A stretch of 30,699 nucleotides of DNA from Actinomycetes bacterium. Lineage in GTDB: Bacteria > Actinomycetota > Actinomycetes > Propionibacteriales > Nocardioidaceae. The notes under the pieces were generated by a model, which did not search any database, was not told the DNA's origin, and saw nothing but the letters and a program-made list of their open reading frames with translations. Positions within the stretch are counted from its first letter, which is position 1; the number at the start of each line of letters is the position of its first letter. This document shows positions 6,811 through 15,637 of this stretch, piece by piece. Where the stretch lies: NCBI GenBank assembly GCA_023417775.1, contig JAEZEJ010000109.1, positions 1 through 30,699 of the forward strand, given 5' to 3'. The translations under genes were made by a program, and so were the position numbers.

Positions 6811-7824
6811 ATGCCCGCAGAACGTCAGCCCCGTGTGCTGTCCGGTGCTCAGCCGACGGCCGACTCGTACCATCTCGGCAACTACATCGGGGCCTTCCAG
6901 CAGTGGGTGGCGCTGCAGGACGAGTTCGAGGCGTTCTACTTCATCCCCGACATGCACGCGATCACGGTCGAATACGATCCGGCCGCCCTGCGCGAGCGCA
7001 CCTATATCGCCGCGGCCCAGCTGATCGCGGCCGGCGTGGATCCTGAGCGCAGTGTCCTCTTCGTGCAGAGCCAGGTGCCCGAGCACGCGCAGCTCGCCTG
7101 GGTGCTGCAATGCATCACCGGCTTCGGAGAGGCCAGCCGGATGACGCAGTTCAAAGACAAGAGCGGCAAGACCGGGGCCGACTCGGCCAGCGTCGGCCTC
7201 TTCACCTATCCGACGCTGATGGCCGCGGACATCCTCGTCTACCAGGCCGACCGGGTCCCGGTGGGCGAGGATCAGCGTCAGCACATCGAGCTGACCCGCA
7301 ATCTCGCCCAGCGGTTCAACCACCGCTTCGGTGAGACCTTCACGGTGCCCGCCCCGCACATCGTCAAGGAGACCGCCAAGATCTACGACCTGCAGGATCC
7401 CAGCGGCAAGATGAGCAAGTCCTTCTCCGGCCCGACCGGGGTGGTCAATCTGCTCGACGACCCGAAGACCGCGGCCAAGAAGATCCGCTCGGCCGTGACC
7501 GACTCGGGCACCGAGATCCACTTCGATCCCGAGGGCAAGCCGGGTGTCTCGAATCTGCTGACGATCTTCTCGGCGCTCACCGGCCGATCGGTCGACGATG
7601 TCGTGACGGAGTTCGAGGGGCGCCAGTACGGTCACCTGAAGGTCGCGCTGGCGGAGATCGTCGGCGACCTGGTGGAGGACTTCGGTGGCCGTACGCGGGC
7701 GTTGCTCGACGATCGGGCCGAGCTCGACGCGATCCTCGCTCGCGGGGCCGAGCGTGCGCGTGCGGTCGCCGCGCCCACCCTCGATCTCGTGTACGACCGA
7801 TCGGGCTTCGTCAAGGGCCGCTGA
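6811..7824 (+). CDS. trpS: Tryptophanyl-tRNA synthetase
   Basis: Class I aminoacyl-tRNA synthetase of 337 residues that charges tRNA-Trp. The opening VLSGAQPTADSYHLGNYIG contains the HIGH-equivalent HLGN at residues 21-24. The GEDQRQHIELTR block, which binds tryptophan and ATP, lies near residue 152. The KMSKS signature is exact at residues 200-204, followed by the usual LLDDPK segment. Length is normal for a bacterial TrpS. The gene starts at ATG 6811 without a Shine-Dalgarno. Its stop overlaps the start of a 2H phosphoesterase gene as TGATG, so the two are probably translationally coupled. Nothing suggests an antibiotic-resistant or truncated form. Confidence 0.97.
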   Translation: MPAERQPRVLSGAQPTADSYHLGNYIGAFQQWVALQDEFEAFYFIPDMHAITVEYDPAALRERTYIAAAQLIAAGVDPERSVLFVQSQVPEHAQLAWVLQCITGFGEASRMTQFKDKSGKTGADSASVGLFTYPTLMAADILVYQADRVPVGEDQRQHIELTRNLAQRFNHRFGETFTVPAPHIVKETAKIYDLQDPSGKMSKSFSGPTGVVNLLDDPKTAAKKIRSAVTDSGTEIHFDPEGKPGVSNLLTIFSALTGRSVDDVVTEFEGRQYGHLKVALAEIVGDLVEDFGGRTRALLDDRAELDAILARGAERARAVAAPTLDLVYDRSGFVKGR

Positions 7825-8333
7825 TGCCGACGATCGGTGTGGCCATCTCGGTTCCGGAGCCGTTCGGGGAGCAGCTGCGGGCCAAGCGCCTCTCCTTTGG
7901 CGACACGATGGCCGAGACGGTGCCCACCCATGTGACCCTCGTCCCCCCGACCGAGGTCGACCGCGATGAGCTGCCGGGTCTGGAGAAGGCCCTGGCCGAG
8001 GTGGCCGCGATCGTCCCGGCGTTCCGGATGACTCTGCAGGGCACCGGCACCTTCCGCCCGATCTCGCCGGTGGTGTTCGTCGCCGTCTCCGAGGGAATCT
8101 CGGTCACAGAGCTGCTGGAGCGCGCGATCCGCGAGGCGGTGGCGTTGCCGACGGCCTCCTTCCCTTTCCACCCGCACGTCACCGTCGCGCACCACCTCGA
8201 TGAGCAGGCACTCGACCGGGCCTTCGACGATCTGGCCGATTTCCGCTGCTCCTTCGATGTCGAGCACCTCACCCTCTACTGCCACGAGGCGGTCGACGGG
8301 TGGGTGCCCCAGCGGCGCTTCGCCCTGGCCTGA
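7824..8333 (+). CDS. 2'-5' RNA ligase family (2H phosphoesterase) protein
   Basis: Protein of 169 residues with the two HxT motifs that define the 2H phosphoesterase fold: THVTLVPP near residue 36 and HPHVTVAHH near residue 116. These histidines form the active site in RNA cyclic phosphodiesterases and 2'-5' RNA ligases such as bacterial ThpR, where the substrate is a 2',3'-cyclic phosphate RNA end or a related small molecule. The true substrate here is unknown. The ATG overlaps the trpS stop by one base, so expression should follow trpS. I recall trpS linked to a 2H gene in other actinobacteria, which may point to a tRNA-related role. It converges with the LysR gene. Confidence 0.9.
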   Translation: MPTIGVAISVPEPFGEQLRAKRLSFGDTMAETVPTHVTLVPPTEVDRDELPGLEKALAEVAAIVPAFRMTLQGTGTFRPISPVVFVAVSEGISVTELLERAIREAVALPTASFPFHPHVTVAHHLDEQALDRAFDDLADFRCSFDVEHLTLYCHEAVDGWVPQRRFALA

Positions 8334-8348
8334 GGCGCTCTCGCGCTC
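8332..8348. terminator. Short hairpin between convergent genes
   Basis: GAG (8332-8334) and CGC (8336-8338) pair with GCG (8343-8345) and CTC (8346-8348), with one bulged G and a 4-base loop. It spans the only 13 bases separating two convergent genes, so it may work as a compact bidirectional terminator. The stem is weak. Confidence 0.35.
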
Positions 8349-9222
8349 ACCCCAGCTTGCGCAGCAGCAGGTCGCGGAAGGTCCGCGCGGCCAGCGGCAG
8401 CGAGCTCACATCGCGATGGGCGACGGCGACCTCGCGGGTGAGCGGCGGGTCGATGATCCAGGAGCGGGCCAGGTCGGTGCGGCTGGAGAGCACGATCTCG
8501 GGGACGACCGCGTGTCCGAGGCCCGCCTCGACGAAGCGCAGGACCGCACCCATCTCACCCCCCTCGACGGCGAAGCGCGGCTCGAAACCGGCACCATTGC
8601 AGGCGCGGACGGTCACATCGCGCAGGTCATAGCCCTCGCGGAACATCACCAGCGGGAGGTCGTCGAGGTCGCTGACCGCGACCTGCTCGCCGAGCCATGC
8701 GTCGCGCGGGCTGGCGAGGACCAGGCGTTCGCGGAAGACCAGATGGGTCTCGATATCCGGCGAGGACACCGCCAGGGGCACGATCAGCACGGCGATGTCG
8801 AGGCGTCCGGCGAGCAGATGATCGGTCAGCACCCGCGAGCCGGCCTCCTGGACCTCCAGCTCGATATCGGGATAGGTGAGACGGAACTCGCGCAGCACAT
8901 CGGGGAGGAGGCCGTCGATCATCGAGGGCGTGGCCCCCAGCCGCACGCGTCCGCGACGCAGCTGGGCGATCTCGTGCACAGCGCGCTCGGCATTCGCGAC
9001 ATCGATGACGATCCGCCGGGCGTGGGGGAGCAGGGCCTCGCCCGCGCTGGTCAGTTCGGCACCATGACGGGTGCGGGTGAAGAGCGCGGTGCCGAGCGAG
9101 TTCTCGAGGGCACGGACCTGTTTGGAGAGGGTCGGCTGGGAGACCCCGACGATGTCGGCGGCCCGGGTGAAGTGGCGCGCCTCGGCGATGGCGAGGAAGT
9201 AGGCCAGCTGCTGCACCTGCAT
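8347..9222 (-). CDS. LysR-family transcriptional regulator
   Basis: Regulator of 291 residues. The winged helix-turn-helix is at the N-terminus (HFTRAADIVGVSQPTLSKQV, about residues 17-36), followed by the linker helix and a two-lobed effector-binding domain beginning RGRVRLGATPSM. It is divergent from sdhCAB with an 87-base gap that contains a textbook T-N11-A palindrome, so it very probably controls succinate dehydrogenase and itself. The co-inducer is unknown; a C4-dicarboxylate or TCA intermediate is a reasonable guess. It starts at ATG 9222. A CACACT hexamer six bases upstream, and the absence of a Shine-Dalgarno, suggest a leaderless mRNA. The alternative is that it regulates a distant operon. 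Confidence 0.93.
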   Translation of the reverse strand: MQVQQLAYFLAIAEARHFTRAADIVGVSQPTLSKQVRALENSLGTALFTRTRHGAELTSAGEALLPHARRIVIDVANAERAVHEIAQLRRGRVRLGATPSMIDGLLPDVLREFRLTYPDIELEVQEAGSRVLTDHLLAGRLDIAVLIVPLAVSSPDIETHLVFRERLVLASPRDAWLGEQVAVSDLDDLPLVMFREGYDLRDVTVRACNGAGFEPRFAVEGGEMGAVLRFVEAGLGHAVVPEIVLSSRTDLARSWIIDPPLTREVAVAHRDVSSLPLAARTFRDLLLRKLG

Positions 9223-9228
9223 GCCCCC

Positions 9229-9234
9229 AGTGTG
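9229..9234 (-). promoter_or_regulatory. Putative leaderless -10 box of the LysR gene
   Basis: CACACT on the minus strand is followed by six bases and the ATG of the LysR gene. It keeps A at position 2 and T at position 6 of the -10 consensus. There is no Shine-Dalgarno. Confidence 0.4.
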
Positions 9235-9261
9235 CCATGCCCATCGTCTATGAAAGTCGGC

Positions 9262-9300
9262 CTAAGTTGGACTTAGCGTGAATCGTCACGTTGGTCTTAG
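9262..9300. promoter_or_regulatory. LysR-type operator region between lysR and sdhC
   Basis: CTAAGTTGGACTTAG (9262-9276) is a perfect palindrome around a 3-base centre and contains an exact T-N11-A LysR box. CGTGA-ATCG-TCACG (9277-9290), a second perfect palindrome, abuts it. A half-site repeats: TTGGACTTAG at 9267-9276 and TTGGTCTTAG at 9291-9300, 24 bases apart. The last copy overlaps the putative sdhC -10 box. Binding by the divergent LysR protein is inferred from position. Confidence 0.7.
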
Positions 9301-9303
9301 TGT
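9298..9303 (+). promoter_or_regulatory. Putative leaderless -10 box of sdhC
   Basis: TAGTGT matches TANNNT and is followed by six bases and the GTG start of sdhC, with no Shine-Dalgarno in between. This fits a leaderless sdhCAB transcript whose -10 box overlaps an operator half-site. Confidence 0.45.
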
Positions 9304-9309
9304 GTCCTC

Positions 9310-10032
9310 GTGGCCAGTACCCAATTGACGAAGAAGCGCGTCCCGGCCTCTCGGTCGACGGTCGCGATGAAGTACGCCATGGCGGTATCGGGGCTCATCA
9401 TGGTGGGCTACCTGATCCTGCACATGTACGGCAACCTCAAGGTGTTCGGAGGGCAGGAGGCGTTCGACACCTACGCCCACCACCTGCGCACCTTCGGTGA
9501 GCCGATGCTCCCGTACGAGGGCCTGCTGTGGATCGTGCGCGTCGCGCTCCTGGCATCGGTGCTCGTGCACGCCTGGGCGGCGATCACGCTGTGGCGCCGC
9601 AACAAGGCGGCGGCGGGGTACAGCGGCGGCAAGCGCTACCACTCGTCGAAGGGCGCCACCGGCGTCCAGCGCTCCTATGCCTCGTTCACCCTGCGCTGGG
9701 GTGGCGTCATCATCCTGGTGTTCATCGTCTACCACCTGCTGCACCTGACCGCCAATGTCATCAGCCCCGGCGGTGCCTCCGACAGCCCCTACCAGCGGAC
9801 CGTGAACGGCTTCGAGATCTGGTGGGTCGTGCTGTCCTACACGATCGCGGTGCTCGCCGTCGGCTTCCACCTCTGGCACGGCATCTGGAGCGCGCTGACC
9901 ACGCTCGGCCAGAACCGCAGCAAGACGCGTCTCGCCTCGCGCCTGACGCCGCTCGCGTGGTTCGTGTCGGCCGTCATCACCATCGGATTCCTGCTTCCCC
10001 CGTGGGCGATCCTGCTCGGGATCACCGGCTGA
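9310..10032 (+). CDS. sdhC: Succinate dehydrogenase / fumarate reductase cytochrome b subunit
   Basis: Membrane anchor of complex II, 240 residues with five or so transmembrane helices. It holds heme and the menaquinone site and passes electrons between SdhB and the quinone pool. The length and the single anchor subunit fit the diheme type B family of Gram-positives and epsilonproteobacteria. Candidate heme-ligand histidines in helices are His38 (LILHMYGN), His87, His142 and His145 (VYHLLHL), and His187 and His190 (FHLWHG). It starts with GTG 9310 and has no Shine-Dalgarno. It is the first gene of sdhCAB, with 13 bases to sdhA. Expression is probably controlled by the divergent LysR protein. 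Confidence 0.94.
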   Translation: MASTQLTKKRVPASRSTVAMKYAMAVSGLIMVGYLILHMYGNLKVFGGQEAFDTYAHHLRTFGEPMLPYEGLLWIVRVALLASVLVHAWAAITLWRRNKAAAGYSGGKRYHSSKGATGVQRSYASFTLRWGGVIILVFIVYHLLHLTANVISPGGASDSPYQRTVNGFEIWWVVLSYTIAVLAVGFHLWHGIWSALTTLGQNRSKTRLASRLTPLAWFVSAVITIGFLLPPWAILLGITG

Positions 10033-10045
10033 AGGGCTACTGCAC

Positions 10046-11994
10046 ATGACTACTGATCAGATCCTCGGCGATTACATCACCTTCGGCGATGACATCCATG
10101 ACGATGCCGCCCCGGCGGGACCGATCGAGAAGCGCTGGGACGAGCGCAAGTTCTCCGCCAAGCTCGTCAACCCCGCCAACCGCCGCAAGCTGAGCGTCAT
10201 CATCGTCGGCAGCGGCCTGGCCGGGGCCTCGGCGGCCGCCACGCTCGGCGAGGCCGGCTATCACGTCAAGAACTTCTGCTACCAGGACAGCCCGCGGCGT
10301 GCCCACTCGATCGCCGCCCAGGGCGGCATCAATGCGGCCAAGAACTACCGCAACGACGGCGACAGCATCTACCGGCTGTTCTACGACACCGTCAAGGGCG
10401 GCGACTTCCGCTCGCGCGAGTCCAATGTCTACCGCCTCGCGCAGGTCTCGGTGAACATCATCGACCAGTGCGTCGCTCAGGGCGTCCCCTTCGCCCGCGA
10501 GTACGGCGGTCTGCTCGACAACCGCTCCTTCGGCGGCGTGCAGGTCTCCCGCACCTTCTACGCGCGCGGCCAGACGGGCCAGCAGCTCCTCATCGGCGCC
10601 TACCAGGCCCTCGAGCGGCAGATCGGCCTCGGCACCGTCGAGATGAACACGCGCCACGAGATGCTCGAGATCATCATGGTCGACGGCCGCGCCCGTGGCG
10701 TCGTCGTCCGCGACATGATCAGCGGCGAGATCGAGACGCACACCGCCGATGCGGTCGTCCTGGCCACGGGCGGCTACGGCAATGTCTTCTTCCTGTCGAC
10801 CAATGCGATGGGCTGCAATGTGACCGCCACCTGGCGGGCGCATCGCAAGGGCGCGTACTTCGCGAATCCCTGCTACACGCAGATCCACCCCACCTGCATC
10901 CCCGTCTCGGGCGACTACCAGTCCAAGCTGACGCTGATGAGCGAGTCGCTGCGCAACGACGGCCGGATCTGGGTGCCCAAGAAGGCCGGCGACGACCGCC
11001 ACGCGAGCCAGATCCCCGAGGACGAGCGCGACTACTACCTGGAGCGCATCTACCCGTCCTTCGGCAACCTGGTGCCGCGCGACATCGCCTCGCGTGCCGC
11101 CAAGTACCAGTGCGATGCCGGCAAGGGTGTCGGCCCGGGTGGACTGGGCGTCTACCTGGACTTCGCCGATGCCATCGAGCGCATGGGTCGCGACACGGTC
11201 GAGGCCAAGTACGGCAACCTCTTCGACATGTACGCGCAGATCACCGGCGAGGATCCCTACACCGAGCCGATGCGCATCTACCCGGCCGTGCACTACACGA
11301 TGGGCGGCCTGTGGGTCGACTACGACCTGCAGAGCAATCTGACGGGCCTGTTCGTGGCCGGTGAGGCGAACTTCTCCGATCACGGCGCGAACCGCCTCGG
11401 CGCCTCGGCGCTCATGCAGGGTCTCGCCGACGGCTACTTCGTCCTCCCGTACACGATCGCCGGCTACCTCGCCGACGGTCCGTTCGAGAAGATCGCCGAG
11501 GATCACCCGGCGGTCGTCGAGGCGCGCCAGGCGGTCGAGGAGCGGGTCGAGACGCTGCTGTCGATCGACGGCAAGCGCACGGTCGACTCCTTCCACAAGG
11601 AGCTCGGCCACATCATGTGGGACTACTGCGGCATGGAGCGCACCGAGGAGGGGCTGGTCAAGGCGATCCAGCTGATCCGCGACCTCAAGGCCGAGTTCTG
11701 GAGCAATGTCAAGGTGACCGGTGTCAACGAGGAGCTGAACCAGACCCTCGAGCGCGCCGGCCGCGTGGCGGACTTCTTCGAGCTGGGCGAGCTCATGTGC
11801 ATCGATGCGCTGAACCGTCGCGAGTCCTGCGGCGGCCACTTCCGCGCCGAGAGCCAGACCGAGGACGGCGAGGCGCTGCGTCACGACGATGATTTCGCCT
11901 ATGTCGCGGCCTGGGAGTTCGGCGGAGACAAGCCGGTCCTGCACAAGGAGCCGCTGGAATACGAGTACGTCGAGATGAAGGCCAGGAGCTACAA

Positions 11995-11998
<4 letters not shown>
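10046..11998 (+). CDS. sdhA: Succinate dehydrogenase / fumarate reductase flavoprotein subunit
   Basis: Catalytic subunit of complex II, 650 residues, interconverting succinate and fumarate on the cytoplasmic face. The N-terminal dinucleotide fold is GSGLAGASAAATLGEAGY. The RRAHSIAAQGG motif holds His87, the expected covalent FAD attachment residue. Downstream are the active-site HPTCIPVSG block, the capping-domain region, and GEANFSDHGANRLGASAL, typical of the family. The long form and the sequence around SESLRNDGRIWVP match the actinobacterial type B enzyme. Start ATG 10046 has GAAGGGC upstream. The stop overlaps the sdhB GTG as GTGA. In propionate-forming relatives this complex can run as fumarate reductase; direction cannot be told from sequence. 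Confidence 0.97.
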
Positions 11999-12744
<746 letters not shown>

Positions 12745-12765
12745 TCCAAGGCCGTCCCCGAGGAC

Positions 12766-12790
12766 GCCCCCGCCGGCTCCCGGCAGGGGC
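12766..12790 (+). terminator. Terminator after sdhCAB
   Basis: GCCCC (12766-12770) and GCCGG (12772-12776) pair with CCGGC (12780-12784) and GGGGC (12786-12790), with one C/A mismatch and a 3-base loop. A short pyrimidine-rich tail (TTCCTCGTCT) follows. Strong stem directly downstream of sdhB. Confidence 0.65.
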
Positions 12791-12813
12791 TTCCTCGTCT
12801 CCGACGCCCTCGT

Positions 12814-12834
12814 GGGCAGGATGCACCACTCGCG
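12814..12834 (+). repeat. Left copy of direct repeat flanking a lipoprotein gene
   Basis: Contains TGCACCACTCGCG (12822-12834), identical to 13859-13871, preceded by GGGCAGGA here and GGGCACGAT in the other copy. It sits between the sdhB terminator and the lipoprotein gene. Confidence 0.6.
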
Positions 12835-12870
12835 GGTGAGACGATCGGTGCGTCGGCGACATAGCGGCGT

Positions 12871-13821
12871 ATGCGAGTGATGCGTCCGGGGATCTGGCTG
12901 GCGGTGGCGATCGTCGCGGCGAGTTGCGGATCCGCGGCTGAGACGTCGCCGGTCGAGCCGGTGACGAGCGAGCCGACCTCCGCCCCGGCCCTGCCGGAGG
13001 GATTCCGGTGGGAGTCCTACGGCGCGGCTCAGGTGGCGGTCCCGGACGAGTGGGGTTGGGAGTCCGCGAGCCAGCGTCTGGGACAGTGGTGTCTGGTCGC
13101 GCGGGGTGCGACCGCGCCCGCCGTCGGCCGTCCGGGATCGATGACGCAGGTCGGCTGTCCGGAGGGAGACCCTCGGGAGACCTCCGTGGACGCCACTGGC
13201 GAGTTCGTCGCGTTCACCGAGGACGGGGATCCCGCGGCACGGACCGCGGGCGACCGTGTCTCCGTCGGCATCGGAGGCCTCCGCCTGGTCGTACAGGGCG
13301 AACCGGAGTTACGGGAGACGATCGTGTCCTCGGCACATGAGATCGAGACCGACCACCTCGGTTGCCCCGTAGCGCCGTCGCTGGTCGGCTCCGCGGACTG
13401 GCTTCCCGATACGGAGTTCCCGACCGAGCCGACCGGGATCATCCGGCTCGTGGCCTGCGGCTACTCGGTGGGCGGTGGCGGTCCCGGTCTGACCGGCTCC
13501 GCCGCGCTCGATCCCGAGACGGTCGCGGCGATCGCGCGAGCGCCGGAGGGTAGCGGACCGAACGACCCGAGCAGCTGTCTGCCGACCGACGGCGTCCGGG
13601 AGGTGGTCGTGCTGCGCGCCTCATCGGGCGAAGGACCGCCCGATGAGCTGCTGGTGCGCTATGACGACTGCCGGGACGCGGGTCTCTACGACGCTCGAGG
13701 TGTTCGTCAGCTCACCCCGGAGGCCGTCGCCGGCATCTTCGTCGGGCCGCTGCTGCCCGATCACCTCGCGGGCCACCATCGGGAGCTGTTCCGCCCTCTG
13801 CTCGAATCCCGGTTCTCGTGA
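12871..13821 (+). CDS. Putative secreted lipoprotein, function unknown
   Basis: Protein of up to 316 residues with a lipoprotein signal peptide: basic start, hydrophobic core (GIWLAVAIVAA) and lipobox AASC, with the lipidated Cys near residue 19. A Ser/Thr/Pro/Glu-rich linker follows, as expected for a protein held off the membrane. The rest is acidic, with several cysteines (WCLVARG, VGCPEGD, LGCPV, VACGYS, SCLPTD, DDCRDAG) that may form disulfides; no enzyme motif is seen. Start could be ATG 12871 or ATG 12880; neither has a Shine-Dalgarno. It stands alone between two terminator-like regions and is bracketed by a direct repeat of about 21 bases, which hints at separate acquisition. I do not recognise the family. 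Confidence 0.75.
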   Translation: MRVMRPGIWLAVAIVAASCGSAAETSPVEPVTSEPTSAPALPEGFRWESYGAAQVAVPDEWGWESASQRLGQWCLVARGATAPAVGRPGSMTQVGCPEGDPRETSVDATGEFVAFTEDGDPAARTAGDRVSVGIGGLRLVVQGEPELRETIVSSAHEIETDHLGCPVAPSLVGSADWLPDTEFPTEPTGIIRLVACGYSVGGGGPGLTGSAALDPETVAAIARAPEGSGPNDPSSCLPTDGVREVVVLRASSGEGPPDELLVRYDDCRDAGLYDARGVRQLTPEAVAGIFVGPLLPDHLAGHHRELFRPLLESRFS

Positions 13822-13850
13822 TCGGATGGAACTCCGGCTCCACCTGAGCG

Positions 13851-13871
13851 GGCACGATTGCACCACTCGCG
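13851..13871 (+). repeat. Right copy of direct repeat flanking a lipoprotein gene
   Basis: TGCACCACTCGCG at 13859-13871 repeats 12822-12834 exactly. With the preceding GGGCACGAT the similarity spans about 21 bases. It lies between the lipoprotein gene and the convergent mqo gene. Confidence 0.6.
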
Positions 13872-13913
13872 AGCGGGAGCAGCGCCACGGCTCGCTCGGG
13901 TCGTGACGGTCGC

Positions 13914-15449
13914 TCAGCTGGCGGGCTGCTGGCTGGTGGAGAGCTCCAGCGTCCGATCGGTCCAGTCGCGCAGATCCGCGAGCAGGCTCGGATTGTCGGC
14001 CAGGGAGATGCCATAGGACGGCACGATCTCCTTGAGCTTGGGCTTCCAGGCCTCGAACTGCGAGGCGAAGCACTTCTCGAGCACCTCGAGCATGGCCGCG
14101 ACCGAGGTCGAGGCACCGGGGGAGGCGCCGAGCAGGCCCGCGATCGAACCGTCGGCGGCGCTGATGATCGAGGTGCCGAACTCCAGGCTGCCGCCCTTGC
14201 CCTTCTTGCGGACCACCTGCACACGCTGACCGGCGGTGATGAGCTCCCAGTCGTCGAGATCGGCCAGCGGGGCGAAGACGTTCAGCTCGCCGATGCGGCT
14301 CTTGGAGCTCTTCAGGACCTCCATGACGAGGTACTTGACCAGCGGCATGGAGGTGACGCCCACGCCGAGCATCGGCAGCAGATTGTCGAGGCGGATCGAT
14401 CGCGGCAGATCGGTGAACGAGCCGTTCTTGAGGAACTTGGGCGTCCAGCCGGCATAGGGTCCGAAGAGCAGGCTGCGCTGTCCGTCGATGATGCGCGTGT
14501 CCAGGTGCGGCACCGACATGGGGGGAGCGCCCACGGCGGCGAGCCCGTAGACCTTGGCCTCGTGCTGCTCGGCGATGTCGGTGTTGAGGCAGCGCAGGAA
14601 CTGGCCGCTGACCGGGAAGCCGGCGAAGCCCTTGACCTCGTCGATGCCCGACTTCTGCAGCAGGTGCAGTGCCCCGCCGCCGGCGCCGACGAAGACGAAC
14701 CGCGCATTGAGCTGGTAGCTGGAGCCCTGCTGCTTGTCCTTGACCTTGGCGACCCAGCTGCCGTCGGTCTGCTTGGACAGCTTCTTGACGTGCTGGCCGT
14801 AGCGCACCTCGGCACCACGCTGCTCGAGGCTGCCGACGAGCTGGCGGGTCAGCGAGCCGTAGTCGACATCGGTGCCGTTCTGCGACCAGTTGAGGGCGAT
14901 CGGCTCATCATCCTCGCGACCATCGGCCATCAGGGGGAGACGCCGCGCGAACTCCTGGCGGTCGTCGATCAGCTCGATGCCCTCGAAGAGCGGGTTCTGG
15001 GCAAGCGCATCGTAGCGGCGGCGCAGGTACTCGGCGTTCTCAGCACCCCGGACGAAGCTGACGTGGGGCACGGCGTTCACGAAGGACGAGGGATCGGTGA
15101 GCTGGCCGTTCTCGATCGCATAGGACCACATCTGCCGCGACAGCTGGAACTGCTCGTTGATCTTCAGCGCCTTGCTCACGTCGACCGATCCATCCGGCAG
15201 CTGCGGCGTGTAGTTGAGCTCGCACAGGGCCGCGTGGCCGGTTCCGGCGTTGTTCCACGGATCGCTGCTCTCCAGCGCGGGACCGTCGAGTCGCTCCAGG
15301 ATCGTGATCGTCCAGTCCGGCTCCAGGGACTGCAGGAGCGAGCCCAGGGTCGCGCTCATGACGCCTGCTCCGACGAGCAGCACATCGGTCGTCTGCCGCG
15401 CGGGCTGATGGGTGGTCCGGATCTCAGGGAGGTTGGCCTGGCTGGACAA
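13914..15449 (-). CDS. mqo: Malate:quinone oxidoreductase
   Basis: Peripheral membrane FAD enzyme of 511 residues that oxidises malate to oxaloacetate and reduces menaquinone, bypassing NAD-linked malate dehydrogenase. The N-terminal dinucleotide motif VLLVGAGVMSATLG is near residue 25. Family blocks include NNAGTGHAALCELNYTP, FVGAGGGALHLLQKSGI and GFPVSGQFLRC; LLGASPGASTSVAAML lies near the C-terminus. The start is set at TTG 15449 because GCAGGAG lies about ten bases upstream. The longer reading from 15500 adds 17 residues with no homology that I recognise and has no Shine-Dalgarno. A 10-bp inverted repeat lies in the leader. Its neighbours, sdhCAB and fadE, also feed the quinone pool or TCA cycle. 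Confidence 0.95.
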   Translation of the reverse strand: MSSQANLPEIRTTHQPARQTTDVLLVGAGVMSATLGSLLQSLEPDWTITILERLDGPALESSDPWNNAGTGHAALCELNYTPQLPDGSVDVSKALKINEQFQLSRQMWSYAIENGQLTDPSSFVNAVPHVSFVRGAENAEYLRRRYDALAQNPLFEGIELIDDRQEFARRLPLMADGREDDEPIALNWSQNGTDVDYGSLTRQLVGSLEQRGAEVRYGQHVKKLSKQTDGSWVAKVKDKQQGSSYQLNARFVFVGAGGGALHLLQKSGIDEVKGFAGFPVSGQFLRCLNTDIAEQHEAKVYGLAAVGAPPMSVPHLDTRIIDGQRSLLFGPYAGWTPKFLKNGSFTDLPRSIRLDNLLPMLGVGVTSMPLVKYLVMEVLKSSKSRIGELNVFAPLADLDDWELITAGQRVQVVRKKGKGGSLEFGTSIISAADGSIAGLLGASPGASTSVAAMLEVLEKCFASQFEAWKPKLKEIVPSYGISLADNPSLLADLRDWTDRTLELSTSQQPAS

Positions 15450-15494
15450 GCGAGAATCACTCCTGCATCGCGTGAAGGGACCCGAGACGGATGG

Positions 15495-15533
15495 GGCCAC
15501 CGGCCATTCTCGCTCGGTGACACGCCGGTGGCC
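15495..15533. promoter_or_regulatory. 10-bp inverted repeat in the mqo leader
   Basis: GGCCACCGGC (15495-15504) and GCCGGTGGCC (15524-15533) are perfect reverse complements separated by 19 bases. The element lies 46 bases before the chosen mqo start and between divergent mqo and fadE. It may be an mRNA hairpin in the mqo leader or a DNA operator. Confidence 0.5.
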
Positions 15534-15612
15534 TACCCGCAGTCGGGTGATCTTCGCCTCATTACCTGCCGGTCACCGCGAAGGCGGCCGTCCGCCCGTC
15601 CTGCCGGGCTCG

Positions 15613-15630
15613 TCCTAGGACGTCCTAGGA
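15613..15630. promoter_or_regulatory. Perfect 18-bp palindrome at the acyl-CoA dehydrogenase start
   Basis: TCCTAGGACGTCCTAGGA is its own reverse complement and is also built from two tandem copies of CGTCCTAGGA (15611-15620 and 15621-15630). It ends seven bases before the preferred GTG start and overlaps a TAGGAT -10-like hexamer (15626-15631). This is a good candidate operator for a dimeric repressor; the protein is not identified. Confidence 0.6.
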
Positions 15631-15631
15631 T
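15626..15631 (+). promoter_or_regulatory. Putative leaderless -10 box of the acyl-CoA dehydrogenase gene
   Basis: TAGGAT matches TANNNT and lies six bases before GTG 15638. AGGA within it could alternatively serve as a Shine-Dalgarno. It is embedded in the 18-bp palindrome, so a bound repressor would block it. Confidence 0.4.
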
Positions 15632-15637
15632 GTGGCC

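Noticed and set aside
10037..11944. A 635-codon open frame antisense to sdhA
   Set aside because: Shadow frame produced by GC-rich codon structure; the plus-strand SdhA has all expected motifs, and the antisense translation shows no recognisable domain.
15450..15500. Longer N-terminus for Mqo from 15500
   Set aside because: The extra 17 residues have no family similarity that I recognise, and the Shine-Dalgarno sits inside them, in front of TTG 15449.
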